A stretch of DNA of 64,000 nt. It comes from Kibdelosporangium persicum (GTDB lineage: Bacteria; Actinomycetota; Actinomycetes; Mycobacteriales; Pseudonocardiaceae). Below, in pieces: positions 33,304-41,391 of this stretch. How positions within the stretch are numbered: position 1 is the stretch's first letter; each line of letters begins with the position of its first letter. Position numbers and translations under genes: made by a program. The notes beneath the pieces are model-generated. The model searched no databases and was not told where the DNA came from. It saw nothing but the letters and a program-made list of their open reading frames with translations. The stretch lies in contig NZ_JAAATY010000012.1 in the NCBI RefSeq assembly GCF_013280595.1, forward strand, positions 203,170 to 267,169, in the 5' to 3' direction.

Positions 33304-34554
33304 TCACCAGTTGCGGCCGACGCCTGCCTTCGCCCGCACCTGCCGTGGCACATCGATGGTCCGGTCCAGCCGGGGAACGAGCGTCGGCGTCCACCCGACA
33401 TCGGTGCCCAGGTCCGGATCGAACGCCGCGTTGTGCGCCGCCACCACGTCGACGGGCCGCCCGTTCACCAGTGTGCCGGTGGCGTGCAGCACGGTTCCCT
33501 TCCACCACTTCGCGATCAGGCTCGGGTCCTGGCGGGTTTGGAAGAAGTTGTTCTCCGCGTAGATCTTCGACTCGACGCCGACACCCCACGAGTACTCGTA
33601 CTCTCCGGGGATCACGTAGAGGTTGTTGTACACGTGAAGCTGTCCATAGCGGACACGAGGCGCGCGGGAGCCGAGGTTCTCGAAGAGGTTGTGGTGCAAC
33701 GTCACACGCAGCTTGCCCACGTCGTAGGTCGGCCGGTCGGTGTTGCCGATCAGCAGTGACTTGTCGTGGTCGTGGAAGTGGTTGTACGACAGGGTCACCA
33801 GGTCGGCGCCGTTGACCACGTCGAGCAGGCCGTCGTGCACCTCGTACTTGCGGCCGAAGTATGTCGGCTGAGTGGTGTTGCCGCCGTCGCTGAACTCGCT
33901 GCGGTCCACCCACACATGCGTCGCTCCGGCCAGCACGAGGTTGTCGTACTCGGAGTTCCAGTTGCCGGTGTCGCCGTCCAGCGGGTCCCACTGCGGGAAA
34001 CAGTCGTACGCGTCCTCGAACCGCAGGTTGCGGATGATCACGTTGTCCACGTTGGACGCCCGCAACGTCAGTCCGTGCAACGTGGCGTCGTCGCCGAGAC
34101 CGACGATCGTCGTGTTCGAACTGACCGGGACCACGACCCGGCGGGCCTGATTGGCCTGCGACCGGGCACGTGCGTCCTCCAACGGCCCGGACGGCTCGAC
34201 CCTGCCCCACGTGGCCGGGTCGTACTGCGTCAGGTAGGCCTGGAGGCTGTAGCCGGGATCGGCGTAGTCCGCGCAGGACAGCGGGCGGTCGTTGTCGTCC
34301 GCGTTGCCCTCGATCGTCCCGCGCACGTAGATGATCTTCGACTCGTTCCCGGCGAGCGCCGCCACGAGTTCCGAGCGACTGTCCACGAAGTACACGTGGT
34401 CGCGGGTCGCCGCCGAACCGCCGGTCGTGCCCGCCGCCCAGCCGTCACGGGGACCCAGTACCTCACGGCCGAGGTTCTCGAAGTCCGCGCCGGCCGGCGC
34501 GGCGGACACCACGCCCGCCGCCACCACCATCGGTAACAGCTTCGCCAACAGCAT
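33304..34554 (-). CDS. Secreted pectate lyase, family PL1 (second)
   Basis: A 416-residue protein; ATG 34554 with AAGGAGG upstream, sharing one base with the preceding TAA (TAATG). The signal peptide is short (MLLAKLLPMVVAAGVVSAAPAGA). The beta-helix motifs are HVWVDRSEFSDGG, HDGLLDVVNGADLVTLSYNHF, DHDKSLLIGNTD and RAPRVRYGQLHVYNNLYV, with the calcium Asp and catalytic Arg regions intact. It is longer than the 30513 enzyme because of an insert around CADYADPGYSLQAYL, typical of the larger extracellular pectate lyases. Last gene of a seven-gene operon with an ABC importer, so its products are probably the oligogalacturonides the importer takes up. Confidence 0.93.
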   Translation of the reverse strand: MLLAKLLPMVVAAGVVSAAPAGADFENLGREVLGPRDGWAAGTTGGSAATRDHVYFVDSRSELVAALAGNESKIIYVRGTIEGNADDNDRPLSCADYADPGYSLQAYLTQYDPATWGRVEPSGPLEDARARSQANQARRVVVPVSSNTTIVGLGDDATLHGLTLRASNVDNVIIRNLRFEDAYDCFPQWDPLDGDTGNWNSEYDNLVLAGATHVWVDRSEFSDGGNTTQPTYFGRKYEVHDGLLDVVNGADLVTLSYNHFHDHDKSLLIGNTDRPTYDVGKLRVTLHHNLFENLGSRAPRVRYGQLHVYNNLYVIPGEYEYSWGVGVESKIYAENNFFQTRQDPSLIAKWWKGTVLHATGTLVNGRPVDVVAAHNAAFDPDLGTDVGWTPTLVPRLDRTIDVPRQVRAKAGVGRNW

Positions 34555-35483
34555 TAGGCTTCCTCCTTGCTCCACCGAGGAGTGATGCGATGACCGATGT
34601 ACTCGTCGATCCGCCCGGAGTCCCACCGGCCGTCGGCGATGATCGCGTGATGGGTCAGGCTCAGCCGCCCATCGGGTTCGAGCAACAGCGGCTCGTGGAA
34701 CGTGACCGCGAAGCTGACCACGGGAAACGGTGCCGTGCGGACGTACCACGGCGTCGGATAGCGGACGTTGTCCGGGCAGTCGACGAAGACCACGGTGGAA
34801 TGCCGGAGGCTGACGTCGTGCTGGCCGGTGAAGGACAACCACGATGACCGGGACCCCATCGCCTCTTCACCGTGCACTCCCGACGAGGTGACCGCCTCGC
34901 CACCGATGAACGAACGCGGCCCGCGCCAGAACAGGCCGCCGTAGCCCGCGGTCGGGCGGCCTTCGGTCACCGGACTGCCCCAGCGCAGTTCACGTCCGCT
35001 CGTGTTGTGCAGCCGCGTTCTCCACGTGAGCAGCCAAGATCCGTCGACCGGGTCCACTTCGGCCACTTCGATCGACCGGTCCTCGATCAGCCAGCACTCC
35101 CCCGCCCTGGTCTGCCATTCCAGGCGGTGCCCCAGCTCCACCCGGTCGTCGGCGCACTCGGCGCGATGCCAGCGCACGTGCCTGATCGAGCCGTTGTTGT
35201 CCAGCGGGGTGTAGCCCTGGCCACGCACGAACGTCCGGCCGCCCCAGAAGTTCTCCCCGGACAGGTTCGCCGCGGTGAACTGCAGGCCGTTGTGCCAGGT
35301 GTGGTCGTGCGGCCGGATCGCGCTGACCACATCGCCCGTTGTCGTCCGAAGTGGATGGAGATACGGCTTCGGTGAATCGGACTGCGGAACACCCGGTTCC
35401 ACCACGTACTCGGCCAGTTCCACGTCACCGGCGGCCACCCGGACGTAGCCGTTGTCGGCGATCAGCCGCATCAGATCGCCCAT
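34554..35483 (-). CDS. DUF6807 / PmoA-family protein
   Basis: A 309-residue cytoplasmic protein of the DUF6807 (annotated PmoA) family: KPYLHPLRTTTGDVVSAIRPHDHTWHNGL, then GENFWGGRTFVRGQGY and the C-terminal LSLTHHAIIADG. Function is not established; members sit beside Gfo/Idh/MocA oxidoreductases and polysaccharide lyases, as here. It overlaps the Gfo/Idh/MocA gene by 13 bases and the pectate lyase by one, so it is tightly co-expressed. Conserved His residues (PHDHTWH) suggest metal or sugar binding. The name PmoA is historical and does not mean methane oxidation. Confidence 0.8.
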   Translation of the reverse strand: MGDLMRLIADNGYVRVAAGDVELAEYVVEPGVPQSDSPKPYLHPLRTTTGDVVSAIRPHDHTWHNGLQFTAANLSGENFWGGRTFVRGQGYTPLDNNGSIRHVRWHRAECADDRVELGHRLEWQTRAGECWLIEDRSIEVAEVDPVDGSWLLTWRTRLHNTSGRELRWGSPVTEGRPTAGYGGLFWRGPRSFIGGEAVTSSGVHGEEAMGSRSSWLSFTGQHDVSLRHSTVVFVDCPDNVRYPTPWYVRTAPFPVVSFAVTFHEPLLLEPDGRLSLTHHAIIADGRWDSGRIDEYIGHRITPRWSKEEA

Positions 35484-36589
35484 GGCACACCCAGTTCCGA
35501 GAACAACGCCATGCTTTCCGCGGCCGACTCCACGAACTTGTCGGCCCGGTCGATGACGTACCGGCGTTCCAGTCCGGTGTCGACCGAGTACACCCAGTCG
35601 GCGGCGACCCGCCTTGGCCCAGGATGGTCCCGCACCGCCTGGACGAACGCGGTGAAGGCGCGGGTCTGGCTCAGCGGCGCGACCAACGGCGTCTTGTCCC
35701 TGACGTGCATCACGAGGTTGCGCAGCAGGTCGATGGGCGTCCCGGCGGGCACACGTTCACCGTTGATCTCCAAGGCGTTGGACCGATACCACCAGCGGGC
35801 CTTTCCCCGCGTGCCGTGCAACACCACATACGGCTCGAACTCCTGCTCGGTGCACAGTGTCGCCGCGGCGACGACCTCCAGGCCGTTCGCGAACGTCACC
35901 CGGGCGCACGCGGTGTCGTCGGCCTCGATCTGCCGCGCCTGGAAGAGCTCGGTCTCCACCCGGGTCGGCAACACGTCCGCTTTCCCCGCCACGAGCAACG
36001 CCGTGGCGATGGCGTGGGCGAAGGGATTGGTCAACGAGCCGTCCACCACGAACTCGCCGTTGAGCCGACGACGGCCCGCCCAGGAATTGCGCTGGTAGTA
36101 GGCGTCGCGACGAATCCACGCACCGGCCGTGCCGACGCCGGTGAGCATGCCGATCGCCTGGGTTTCGACGGCGGCGCGAAGGGCGTGCAACGCCATCGAC
36201 CCGAAGCTCTGGAAGCCGGTCTGGACCTGCACGCGCCTCCGGTGCGCTGCCGCGGCGAGCCGCTCGAACGCGTCAAGCCCGAGTACGGGCGGCTTCTCCA
36301 CCAGCACATGGCATCCCGCCGAGACGGCCGTGAGGGCCACGGGCAGGTGCGCGTGCGGCGGGGTCGCCACCACGACGATGTCCGGTGTCGTCTCGTCGAT
36401 CAGATCACGCAGGTCACGGCGGACAGCGGCGTCGGGCGGCAGCAGACTGGCCGTCTCCGGCACGGTCTCCCGCACGTCACAGGCCCCTGCCAGAACGATT
36501 TCCGACGAGTCGTGCATCGCACGGGCCCGGCGCAGGTGCACTTCCGCGTACCCGGTCATCCCGGCCACCACCACGCGTGGCCGCTTCAC
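35471..36589 (-). CDS. Gfo/Idh/MocA family oxidoreductase (first)
   Basis: A 372-residue protein; GTG 36589 gives a GTGA overlap with the YesL-like gene. The N-terminal NAD(P) fold begins RVVVAGMTGYAEVHLRRAR, and the family Glu-Lys-Pro motif is HVLVEKPPVLGLDAFERL. The C-terminal half has GAGAWIRRDAYYQRNSWAG-like and GSLTNPFAHAIATALLVAG segments, where the His of the active site is expected. Oxidises or reduces sugars with a nicotinamide cofactor. It is a clear paralogue of the gene at 41381-42550. Role in pectin sugar metabolism is inferred from the operon. Confidence 0.87.
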   Translation of the reverse strand: MKRPRVVVAGMTGYAEVHLRRARAMHDSSEIVLAGACDVRETVPETASLLPPDAAVRRDLRDLIDETTPDIVVVATPPHAHLPVALTAVSAGCHVLVEKPPVLGLDAFERLAAAAHRRRVQVQTGFQSFGSMALHALRAAVETQAIGMLTGVGTAGAWIRRDAYYQRNSWAGRRRLNGEFVVDGSLTNPFAHAIATALLVAGKADVLPTRVETELFQARQIEADDTACARVTFANGLEVVAAATLCTEQEFEPYVVLHGTRGKARWWYRSNALEINGERVPAGTPIDLLRNLVMHVRDKTPLVAPLSQTRAFTAFVQAVRDHPGPRRVAADWVYSVDTGLERRYVIDRADKFVESAAESMALFSELGVPWAI

Positions 36590-37119
36590 CGGATCGTCCC
36601 GACCGCGGCCAGCGTCACCGGACCGGCCACCAGCAACAGCATCAACGGCTGCATCCACACCAGTGCGCCGGCGGTGACGACCGCACCGGCCAGCAACGCG
36701 GAGCCGCGGACGTCCGTGCTCAGCCGCATCGCGGTGCGCAGCGCGGACATCCACCGGTCGTCGACCACGGAACAGGTCCGCAACGCCACGACCATCAACG
36801 CCACCAACAGGACAGGGAACGCCACCGAGAAGAACTCACCACCGGGCAATCCGGCCTCCAGCAACGCCATGTCCACGCTCAGCACCAAGGCCAGCACGAC
36901 AACACCTGCCGTGAAGGGAATCCCTCCGCGCAACTGCCGGACGAACTCGTCACGGAAGGCCGGGAGCATCCGCGGCGACTCGCCGTCGCGCCACCTGCTG
37001 ACCAGACGGCATCCGGCGGCGAACGCCGGGCCGATGGTGACCACGGGGATCGAGGCCACACACACCAGCAGGCCAAGCTGGAGGCAGTCGGAGAACTCGG
37101 TCAACCGCTCACGCCACAT
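36586..37119 (-). CDS. YesL-like (DUF624) membrane protein
   Basis: A 177-residue protein with four to five hydrophobic segments (LQLGLLVCVASIPVVTIGPAF, GIPFTAGVVVLALVLSV, FFSVAFPVLLVALMVVAL, ALLAGAVVTAGALVWM). It matches the DUF624/YesL pattern, a small membrane protein regularly encoded beside CUT1 sugar permeases; in Bacillus subtilis YesL is in the rhamnogalacturonan operon. Function unknown. It lies 4 bases after the permease gene and overlaps the next by GTGA. Confidence 0.75.
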   Translation of the reverse strand: MWRERLTEFSDCLQLGLLVCVASIPVVTIGPAFAAGCRLVSRWRDGESPRMLPAFRDEFVRQLRGGIPFTAGVVVLALVLSVDMALLEAGLPGGEFFSVAFPVLLVALMVVALRTCSVVDDRWMSALRTAMRLSTDVRGSALLAGAVVTAGALVWMQPLMLLLVAGPVTLAAVGTIR

Positions 37120-37123
37120 CCCG

Positions 37124-37954
37124 TCACCCCTTCAGTCCGCTGGTGCTCACGCCCTCGACCAGAAGTCGTTGGAAGACCAGGAAGAACAGCACGATCGGCA
37201 CCAGCGCCAGCGCCGACATGGCGAACATCGCGCCGAAGTTGGACTGGCTGCTGGTGTCCACGAACAGCCGAAGTCCCAACGGGACGGTGAACTTCTCGGC
37301 GTCGTTGAGGTACACCATCTGCGTGAAGAAGTCGTTCCAGGTCCAGATGAACGTGAAGATCGACGTGGTCACCAGCGCCGGTTTGGCCAGCGGCAGCACC
37401 ACGTGCCAGAACGTCTTGTAGACGCCGCAGCCGTCGATGGTCGCGGCCTCGTCCAGCTCGCGCGGGATGCCGCGCATGAACTGCACGATCAGGAACACGA
37501 AAAACGCCTCGGTGGCCAGCAGTTTCGGCAGGATCAGCGGGACGAACGTGTTGACCATCCCGGCCTGCTGGAAGATCACGTACTGCGGGATCAGCGTGAC
37601 GTGGTGCGGCAGCATCAACGTCGCGATCATGAACGCGAACAACGGGCCGGAGAACCGGAACCGCAGGCGCGCGAAGGCGTACGCCGCGAGCGTGCACGAC
37701 AACACGTTGGCCACGACGGACGCGACGGCGACGACGAACGAGTTCATGAAGAACGTGCCGAACCCGATGCCCGCCGCGCCCTCCCAGCCCTGCCGGTACC
37801 CGTCCAGCACCAAGCGGCTGGGCAGCAGGTTCAGGCTGGACAGCACTTCCGACGGTGGCTTGACCGACGCGAACGCGAGCCAGATCAGCGGGTACAGCAC
37901 CACCGCGACCGCGGCGAGGCAGAGCACGTGCCACAGCACGGTCTTGGCCCTCAT
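37124..37954 (-). CDS. Carbohydrate ABC transporter permease (CUT1, MalG-like)
   Basis: A 276-residue membrane protein; ATG 37954 overlaps the stop of the partner permease (ATGA). Six membrane segments; the EAA loop is EAATIDGCGVYKTFWHVVLPLAKPAL, the docking site for the ATPase. No ATPase gene is in this operon, as is usual for actinobacterial CUT1 systems that share the MsiK ATPase. Together with 37951-38907 it forms the translocation pore for a di- or oligosaccharide, probably a pectin fragment. Confidence 0.93.
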   Translation of the reverse strand: MRAKTVLWHVLCLAAVAVVLYPLIWLAFASVKPPSEVLSSLNLLPSRLVLDGYRQGWEGAAGIGFGTFFMNSFVVAVASVVANVLSCTLAAYAFARLRFRFSGPLFAFMIATLMLPHHVTLIPQYVIFQQAGMVNTFVPLILPKLLATEAFFVFLIVQFMRGIPRELDEAATIDGCGVYKTFWHVVLPLAKPALVTTSIFTFIWTWNDFFTQMVYLNDAEKFTVPLGLRLFVDTSSQSNFGAMFAMSALALVPIVLFFLVFQRLLVEGVSTSGLKG

Positions 37955-38907
37955 GACTTGTCTCCGTAGAACACCCAGAGCCGTGCGCTGCGGAAGATCA
38001 CGGCGGTCACGATCGCGATCACCACGAGCAGCACCCAGGCCATCGCGGAGGCGTAACCCATCTCGAAGTCCTCGAATCCGGCCTGGTAGAGGTACAACGT
38101 GTAGACCAGCGCCGAGTCGGCCGGGCCGCCGCGCCCGCCGCCGATCACGAACGCCGGGGTGAAGACCTGGAACGCGTGGATCGCCTCGAGCACCAGGTTG
38201 AAGAAGATCACCGGGGACAGCATCGGCAGCGTGATGTGCCAGAACTTGCGCACCGGGCTGGCACCGTCCACTTCGGCCGCTTCGTAGAGCTCGCGCGGGA
38301 TCTGCTTGAGCCCGGCCAGGAAGATCACCATGGGCGCGCCGAACTGCCACACCGCCAGCAGGATGACCGACCAGATCGTGTACGACGGGTCGTCCACCCA
38401 GCTCGGGGTGTTCAGGCCGATCCCGTCGAGCAGCTCGTTGACCGTGCCGCCTTCGGTGAACATCGCCCGCCACACCAGCGCCGCGGCCACGCTCGCGCCG
38501 AGCAGCGACGGCGCGTAGAAAGCCGACCGGTAGAAGCCGTTGGAGCCGGCGCGGGTGTTGAGCACCATCGCGACCAGCAGGGACACGATCATCTTCATCG
38601 GCACCGCGACCAGGACGTACAGCAGGGTCACCTTGACCGACTGCAGGTAGCGGTCGTCCTCGGTGAACATGCGCACGAAGTTCTCGAAGCCGACCCAGCG
38701 CGGCTCGGTGAACAGGTCGTACTCGGTGAAGGACAGGTAGAGCGAGACGATCATCGGGCCGACCGTGAGCCCGATCGCGCCGAGCAGCCAGGGAGTCAGG
38801 AAGACGTACGCCTCACGCTGGTGCTCCCGGCGCCGCCCGGCCCCACGGGGTTTCCGTGGGGCCGGCGCCGCGGTGGCAGAGGACGGCGGCGTCTTGAGAA
38901 CCGTCAC
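37951..38907 (-). CDS. Carbohydrate ABC transporter permease (CUT1, MalF-like)
   Basis: A 318-residue membrane protein with an N-terminal basic Pro-rich tail followed by six segments (FLTPWLLGAIGLTVGPMIVSLYLSF first). The EAA loop EAAEVDGASPVRKFWHITLPMLSP is conserved. It pairs with the MalG-like permease and the lipoprotein binding protein, overlapping both genes by 4 bases. Confidence 0.93.
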   Translation of the reverse strand: MTVLKTPPSSATAAPAPRKPRGAGRRREHQREAYVFLTPWLLGAIGLTVGPMIVSLYLSFTEYDLFTEPRWVGFENFVRMFTEDDRYLQSVKVTLLYVLVAVPMKMIVSLLVAMVLNTRAGSNGFYRSAFYAPSLLGASVAAALVWRAMFTEGGTVNELLDGIGLNTPSWVDDPSYTIWSVILLAVWQFGAPMVIFLAGLKQIPRELYEAAEVDGASPVRKFWHITLPMLSPVIFFNLVLEAIHAFQVFTPAFVIGGGRGGPADSALVYTLYLYQAGFEDFEMGYASAMAWVLLVVIAIVTAVIFRSARLWVFYGDKS

Positions 38908-40184
38908 TGCAGGTCCTTCTGGGCTTCCGACATGAACCTGCTGACCGCGTCGTCGACGCTCAGCCGGCCGAAGGCGATCTCCTCATAGGTGCGTTGCAGC
39001 AACTTCTGGATGGCACCGGCTCCCTTGGGCGGCACCGCGGGTGCCGGGCCGAGCTTGGGCTCGATCGCCGCCTCGTAGTCGTAGATCACCTTGTCGGTGC
39101 CCTTGGCCTCGCCCGCGAGCTGCGCGCGGATCTTCAGGTTCGGCGGCAGCCCGCGGTCCGCGCCGAGGATCTTGCCCGCCTCGGGGTCGTTGATCAGGAA
39201 GTTCACCAGCTTGGCCGACGCCTCCTGCTGCTTGCCACGGGCCGACACGGCGAGGAACATCGACGGGCGGCGGTACTGCCCCGTGTTGGCCGGGTCGTCA
39301 CTCGGGTACGGCGCGACCCGCAGGTCCTTGCCGTTCGCCTTCTGGAATCCGGGATAGACGCTGTCGTAGGCGAATTCGGCGGCGGTCAGCTTCTTGCCCA
39401 GCGGGGCCTGCTCCGGCGAGGTGTTGTACGACGCCGTCACCTCGGCCTCGGTCGCCGCCTTCGTCGTGCGGAACCGGCTCGCCAGCTCCCAGTACTCCTT
39501 GAGCTCCGCGGCGCCGAACCCGAGTTTGCCGTCCGGGGTGAACATGCCCTTCCCGCGCTGCCGCAGCCAGATCTCCAGGGCACTGTCGATCATGCCGAAG
39601 TCGGTCACCCCGCGGACCTGGAACCCGTTGGCGGCGCTGACCTTCTCGGCCGCGGCACGGAACTGCTCCCAGGTCATCGGCTGGCTCGGGTCCGCACCGG
39701 CCGCCTGGTACGGCGCCGGGTCGTAGACCAACGAGGAGGCGTTCTGCGCCCACGGCACCGCGAACCGCTTGCCGCCGATCACGCCGGTGTTCGCCAGTTC
39801 CGGGTTCACGTCGGCCAGCGAGACCTGTTTGCCCGCACCCTCGTTCAAGTCGAGCAACACCTTGCGTTCGCCGTACTCCGAGAGATACCTGGTGTCGACG
39901 GTCATCACGTCCGGCGGGTTGCCGCCCGCGGTCTGCGTCGCGACCTTCTCCCAGTAGGCCGCGTACGCCGAGAACGTCGTCTGCACCTTGATGTTGGGGT
40001 TCTTCTGCTGGAACAGCTCGACCGCCTGTTTGGTGATCGTGGCCCTGCCGTCACTTCCCCACCAGGCGAACGAGATCGTCACGTCACCGCCGCCGCCCGC
40101 ACCGCCGGGCTGCGAGCCGCACGCCGCCAACGACACCGCCAGGGCAGCGATCGCGGTCCCTCGCCTGAGTCTCCCAGCACCCAT
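38904..40184 (-). CDS. Sugar-binding lipoprotein of the CUT1 importer
   Basis: A 426-residue extracellular solute-binding protein (family 1). ATG 40184 is chosen for GGGAG eight bases upstream. The lipobox LAACGS in the signal peptide gives a lipid-anchored Cys. The mature part starts with DVTISFAWWGSDGR, then KNPNIKVQTTFSAY and a C-terminal INDPEAGKILGADRGLPPN. First gene of the seven-gene operon; an operator candidate (GTTTTCTGAAAAC, 40208-40220) lies only 24 bp upstream. Substrate presumed to be pectin-derived oligosaccharides, from the pectate lyase in the same operon. Confidence 0.92.
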   Translation of the reverse strand: MGAGRLRRGTAIAALAVSLAACGSQPGGAGGGGDVTISFAWWGSDGRATITKQAVELFQQKNPNIKVQTTFSAYAAYWEKVATQTAGGNPPDVMTVDTRYLSEYGERKVLLDLNEGAGKQVSLADVNPELANTGVIGGKRFAVPWAQNASSLVYDPAPYQAAGADPSQPMTWEQFRAAAEKVSAANGFQVRGVTDFGMIDSALEIWLRQRGKGMFTPDGKLGFGAAELKEYWELASRFRTTKAATEAEVTASYNTSPEQAPLGKKLTAAEFAYDSVYPGFQKANGKDLRVAPYPSDDPANTGQYRRPSMFLAVSARGKQQEASAKLVNFLINDPEAGKILGADRGLPPNLKIRAQLAGEAKGTDKVIYDYEAAIEPKLGPAPAVPPKGAGAIQKLLQRTYEEIAFGRLSVDDAVSRFMSEAQKDLQ

Positions 40185-40207
40185 CCCGACCACTCCCAGG
40201 TTTGCAG

Positions 40208-40220
40208 GTTTTCTGAAAAC
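40208..40220. promoter_or_regulatory. Operator candidate GTTTTCTGAAAAC
   Basis: A perfect 13-bp dyad, 24 bp upstream of the binding-protein start. A one-mismatch copy lies at 40329-40341 before the divergent LacI gene, and a more distant one at 42579-42591 before the second Gfo/Idh/MocA gene. Likely operator of the LacI protein encoded at 40357. Confidence 0.55.
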
Positions 40221-40328
40221 TCACGTGTGACCGTGAACCGTAGAGTGCCGTCCATCTTGTGTCAACGGTCAGAAGTTCGCGGAAAAACAGGGTTTGACGA
40301 CACAGTGTGATCGCGGGACGATGTCAGA

Positions 40329-40341
40329 GTTTTCTGCAAAC
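40329..40341. promoter_or_regulatory. Operator candidate GTTTTCTGCAAAC
   Basis: Differs in one base from the perfect dyad at 40208-40220. It ends 15 bp before the start of the LacI gene, just ahead of its ribosome site, fitting autoregulation by blocking transcription. Confidence 0.5.
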
Positions 40342-40356
40342 GACAGGAGTGGTGTC

Positions 40357-41391
40357 ATGCGCGGGGACTTCGTCCGGCCGGCCACCCTGACTGACGTCGC
40401 CAACCGCGCGGGCGTTTCGGCGGCGACGGTCTCTCGTGTGCTCAACCGCAGCAACCTGGTCTCGCGTGCGACCCGGGAGCGCGTCGAGCGGGCGATCCAT
40501 GAGCTGGAGTACGTGGTCAACGGGCACGCCAGGGCGTTGGCGGCGGCGGCGTCCGAGGTGATCGGCGTGATCGTCGGCGACATGTCCGATCCCTTCTTCG
40601 CGCACATCGTGGCCGGTGTGCAGGACCAGACGTTCCTGGCGGGCCAGCTCGCGCTGGTGTGCAGCACCGGCAGCGATCCGCTGCGGGAGATCAGGCAGCT
40701 GGAACACCTGCGCCGGCTGCGAGCCGACGGCGTGATCCTGGTCGGCGGCTCGGTCAGGGACGCCGACCACCAGCTGACGCTCACCCGCCTGCTCAGCGGG
40801 TTCCACAACCGCGGCGCCCGGGTCGTCCTGTGTGGACGGCCGCCGATCCCGGACCTGCCGAAGGCGTCCGCGATCACGTTCGACAACACCGGCGGCACCA
40901 TGCGGCTCGTCGAACACCTCACCGCCTTGGGCCACAAGCGAATCGGCTACATCACCGGCCCACCGCTGCGATCCACCAGCCGGGAACGGCTGCACGGCTA
41001 CCGGATCGCCGCGCGCGACCACGACCCTGGCCTGATCGAACAAGGAACGTTCACCCGCGAGTCCGGATGGCTGGCAGGCCACAAACTGCTGCAACGCAAC
41101 GACGTCACGGCCATCGTCGCGGCCAACGACGTGATGGCGGCAGGCGCGCTGGCCGCCGCCCGGGCGTCCGGAAGGGACGTTCCCGGACAGGTTTCCGTGG
41201 CCGGGTTCGACGACATCGAGTTCTGCCAGGACACCCATCCGCCGTTGACCACGGTGCGGCTTCCGTTGCGGGAAGCCGGCGCGCTGGCCGGACGGATCGC
41301 GTGTGGACTGGACGAACCGCCGCCCACAGGCGTCGTCCGGCTGGGCGCCGAACTGGTCGTGCGCGATACGACCGGCCCGGTCAGGGAGTGA
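40357..41391 (+). CDS. LacI-family transcriptional regulator 1
   Basis: A 344-residue repressor; ATG 40357 with CAGGAG upstream. The HTH is TLTDVANRAGVSAATVSRVLNRSNLVS, followed by a hinge helix (NGHARALAAA) and a periplasmic-binding-protein-like sensor domain (VIGVIVGDMSDPFFAHIVAGVQ, GYITGPPLRSTSRERLHGY, FDDIEFCQDTHPPLTTVRLP). It diverges from the pectin importer operon, with two GTTTTCTGMAAAC sites between them, so it most likely controls this operon and itself. Effector unknown, presumably an oligogalacturonide or a metabolite of it. The 3' end overlaps the convergent gene by 11 bases. Confidence 0.92.
   Translation: MRGDFVRPATLTDVANRAGVSAATVSRVLNRSNLVSRATRERVERAIHELEYVVNGHARALAAAASEVIGVIVGDMSDPFFAHIVAGVQDQTFLAGQLALVCSTGSDPLREIRQLEHLRRLRADGVILVGGSVRDADHQLTLTRLLSGFHNRGARVVLCGRPPIPDLPKASAITFDNTGGTMRLVEHLTALGHKRIGYITGPPLRSTSRERLHGYRIAARDHDPGLIEQGTFTRESGWLAGHKLLQRNDVTAIVAANDVMAAGALAAARASGRDVPGQVSVAGFDDIEFCQDTHPPLTTVRLPLREAGALAGRIACGLDEPPPTGVVRLGAELVVRDTTGPVRE

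Noticed and set aside
34555..34842. Extended N-terminus of the second pectate lyase
   Set aside because: The extension lies over the DUF6807 gene and would bury the signal peptide; ATG 34554 has AAGGAGG upstream.
35339..37969. An 876-codon plus-strand open frame opposite the Gfo/Idh/MocA, YesL-like and permease genes
   Set aside because: The minus-strand genes have clear families and overlapping starts and stops; the plus frame is low-complexity shadow.
37955..38473. Longer N-terminal version of the MalG-like permease
   Set aside because: It would overlap the partner permease by about 520 bases; the ATGA start at 37954 fits the operon and family length.
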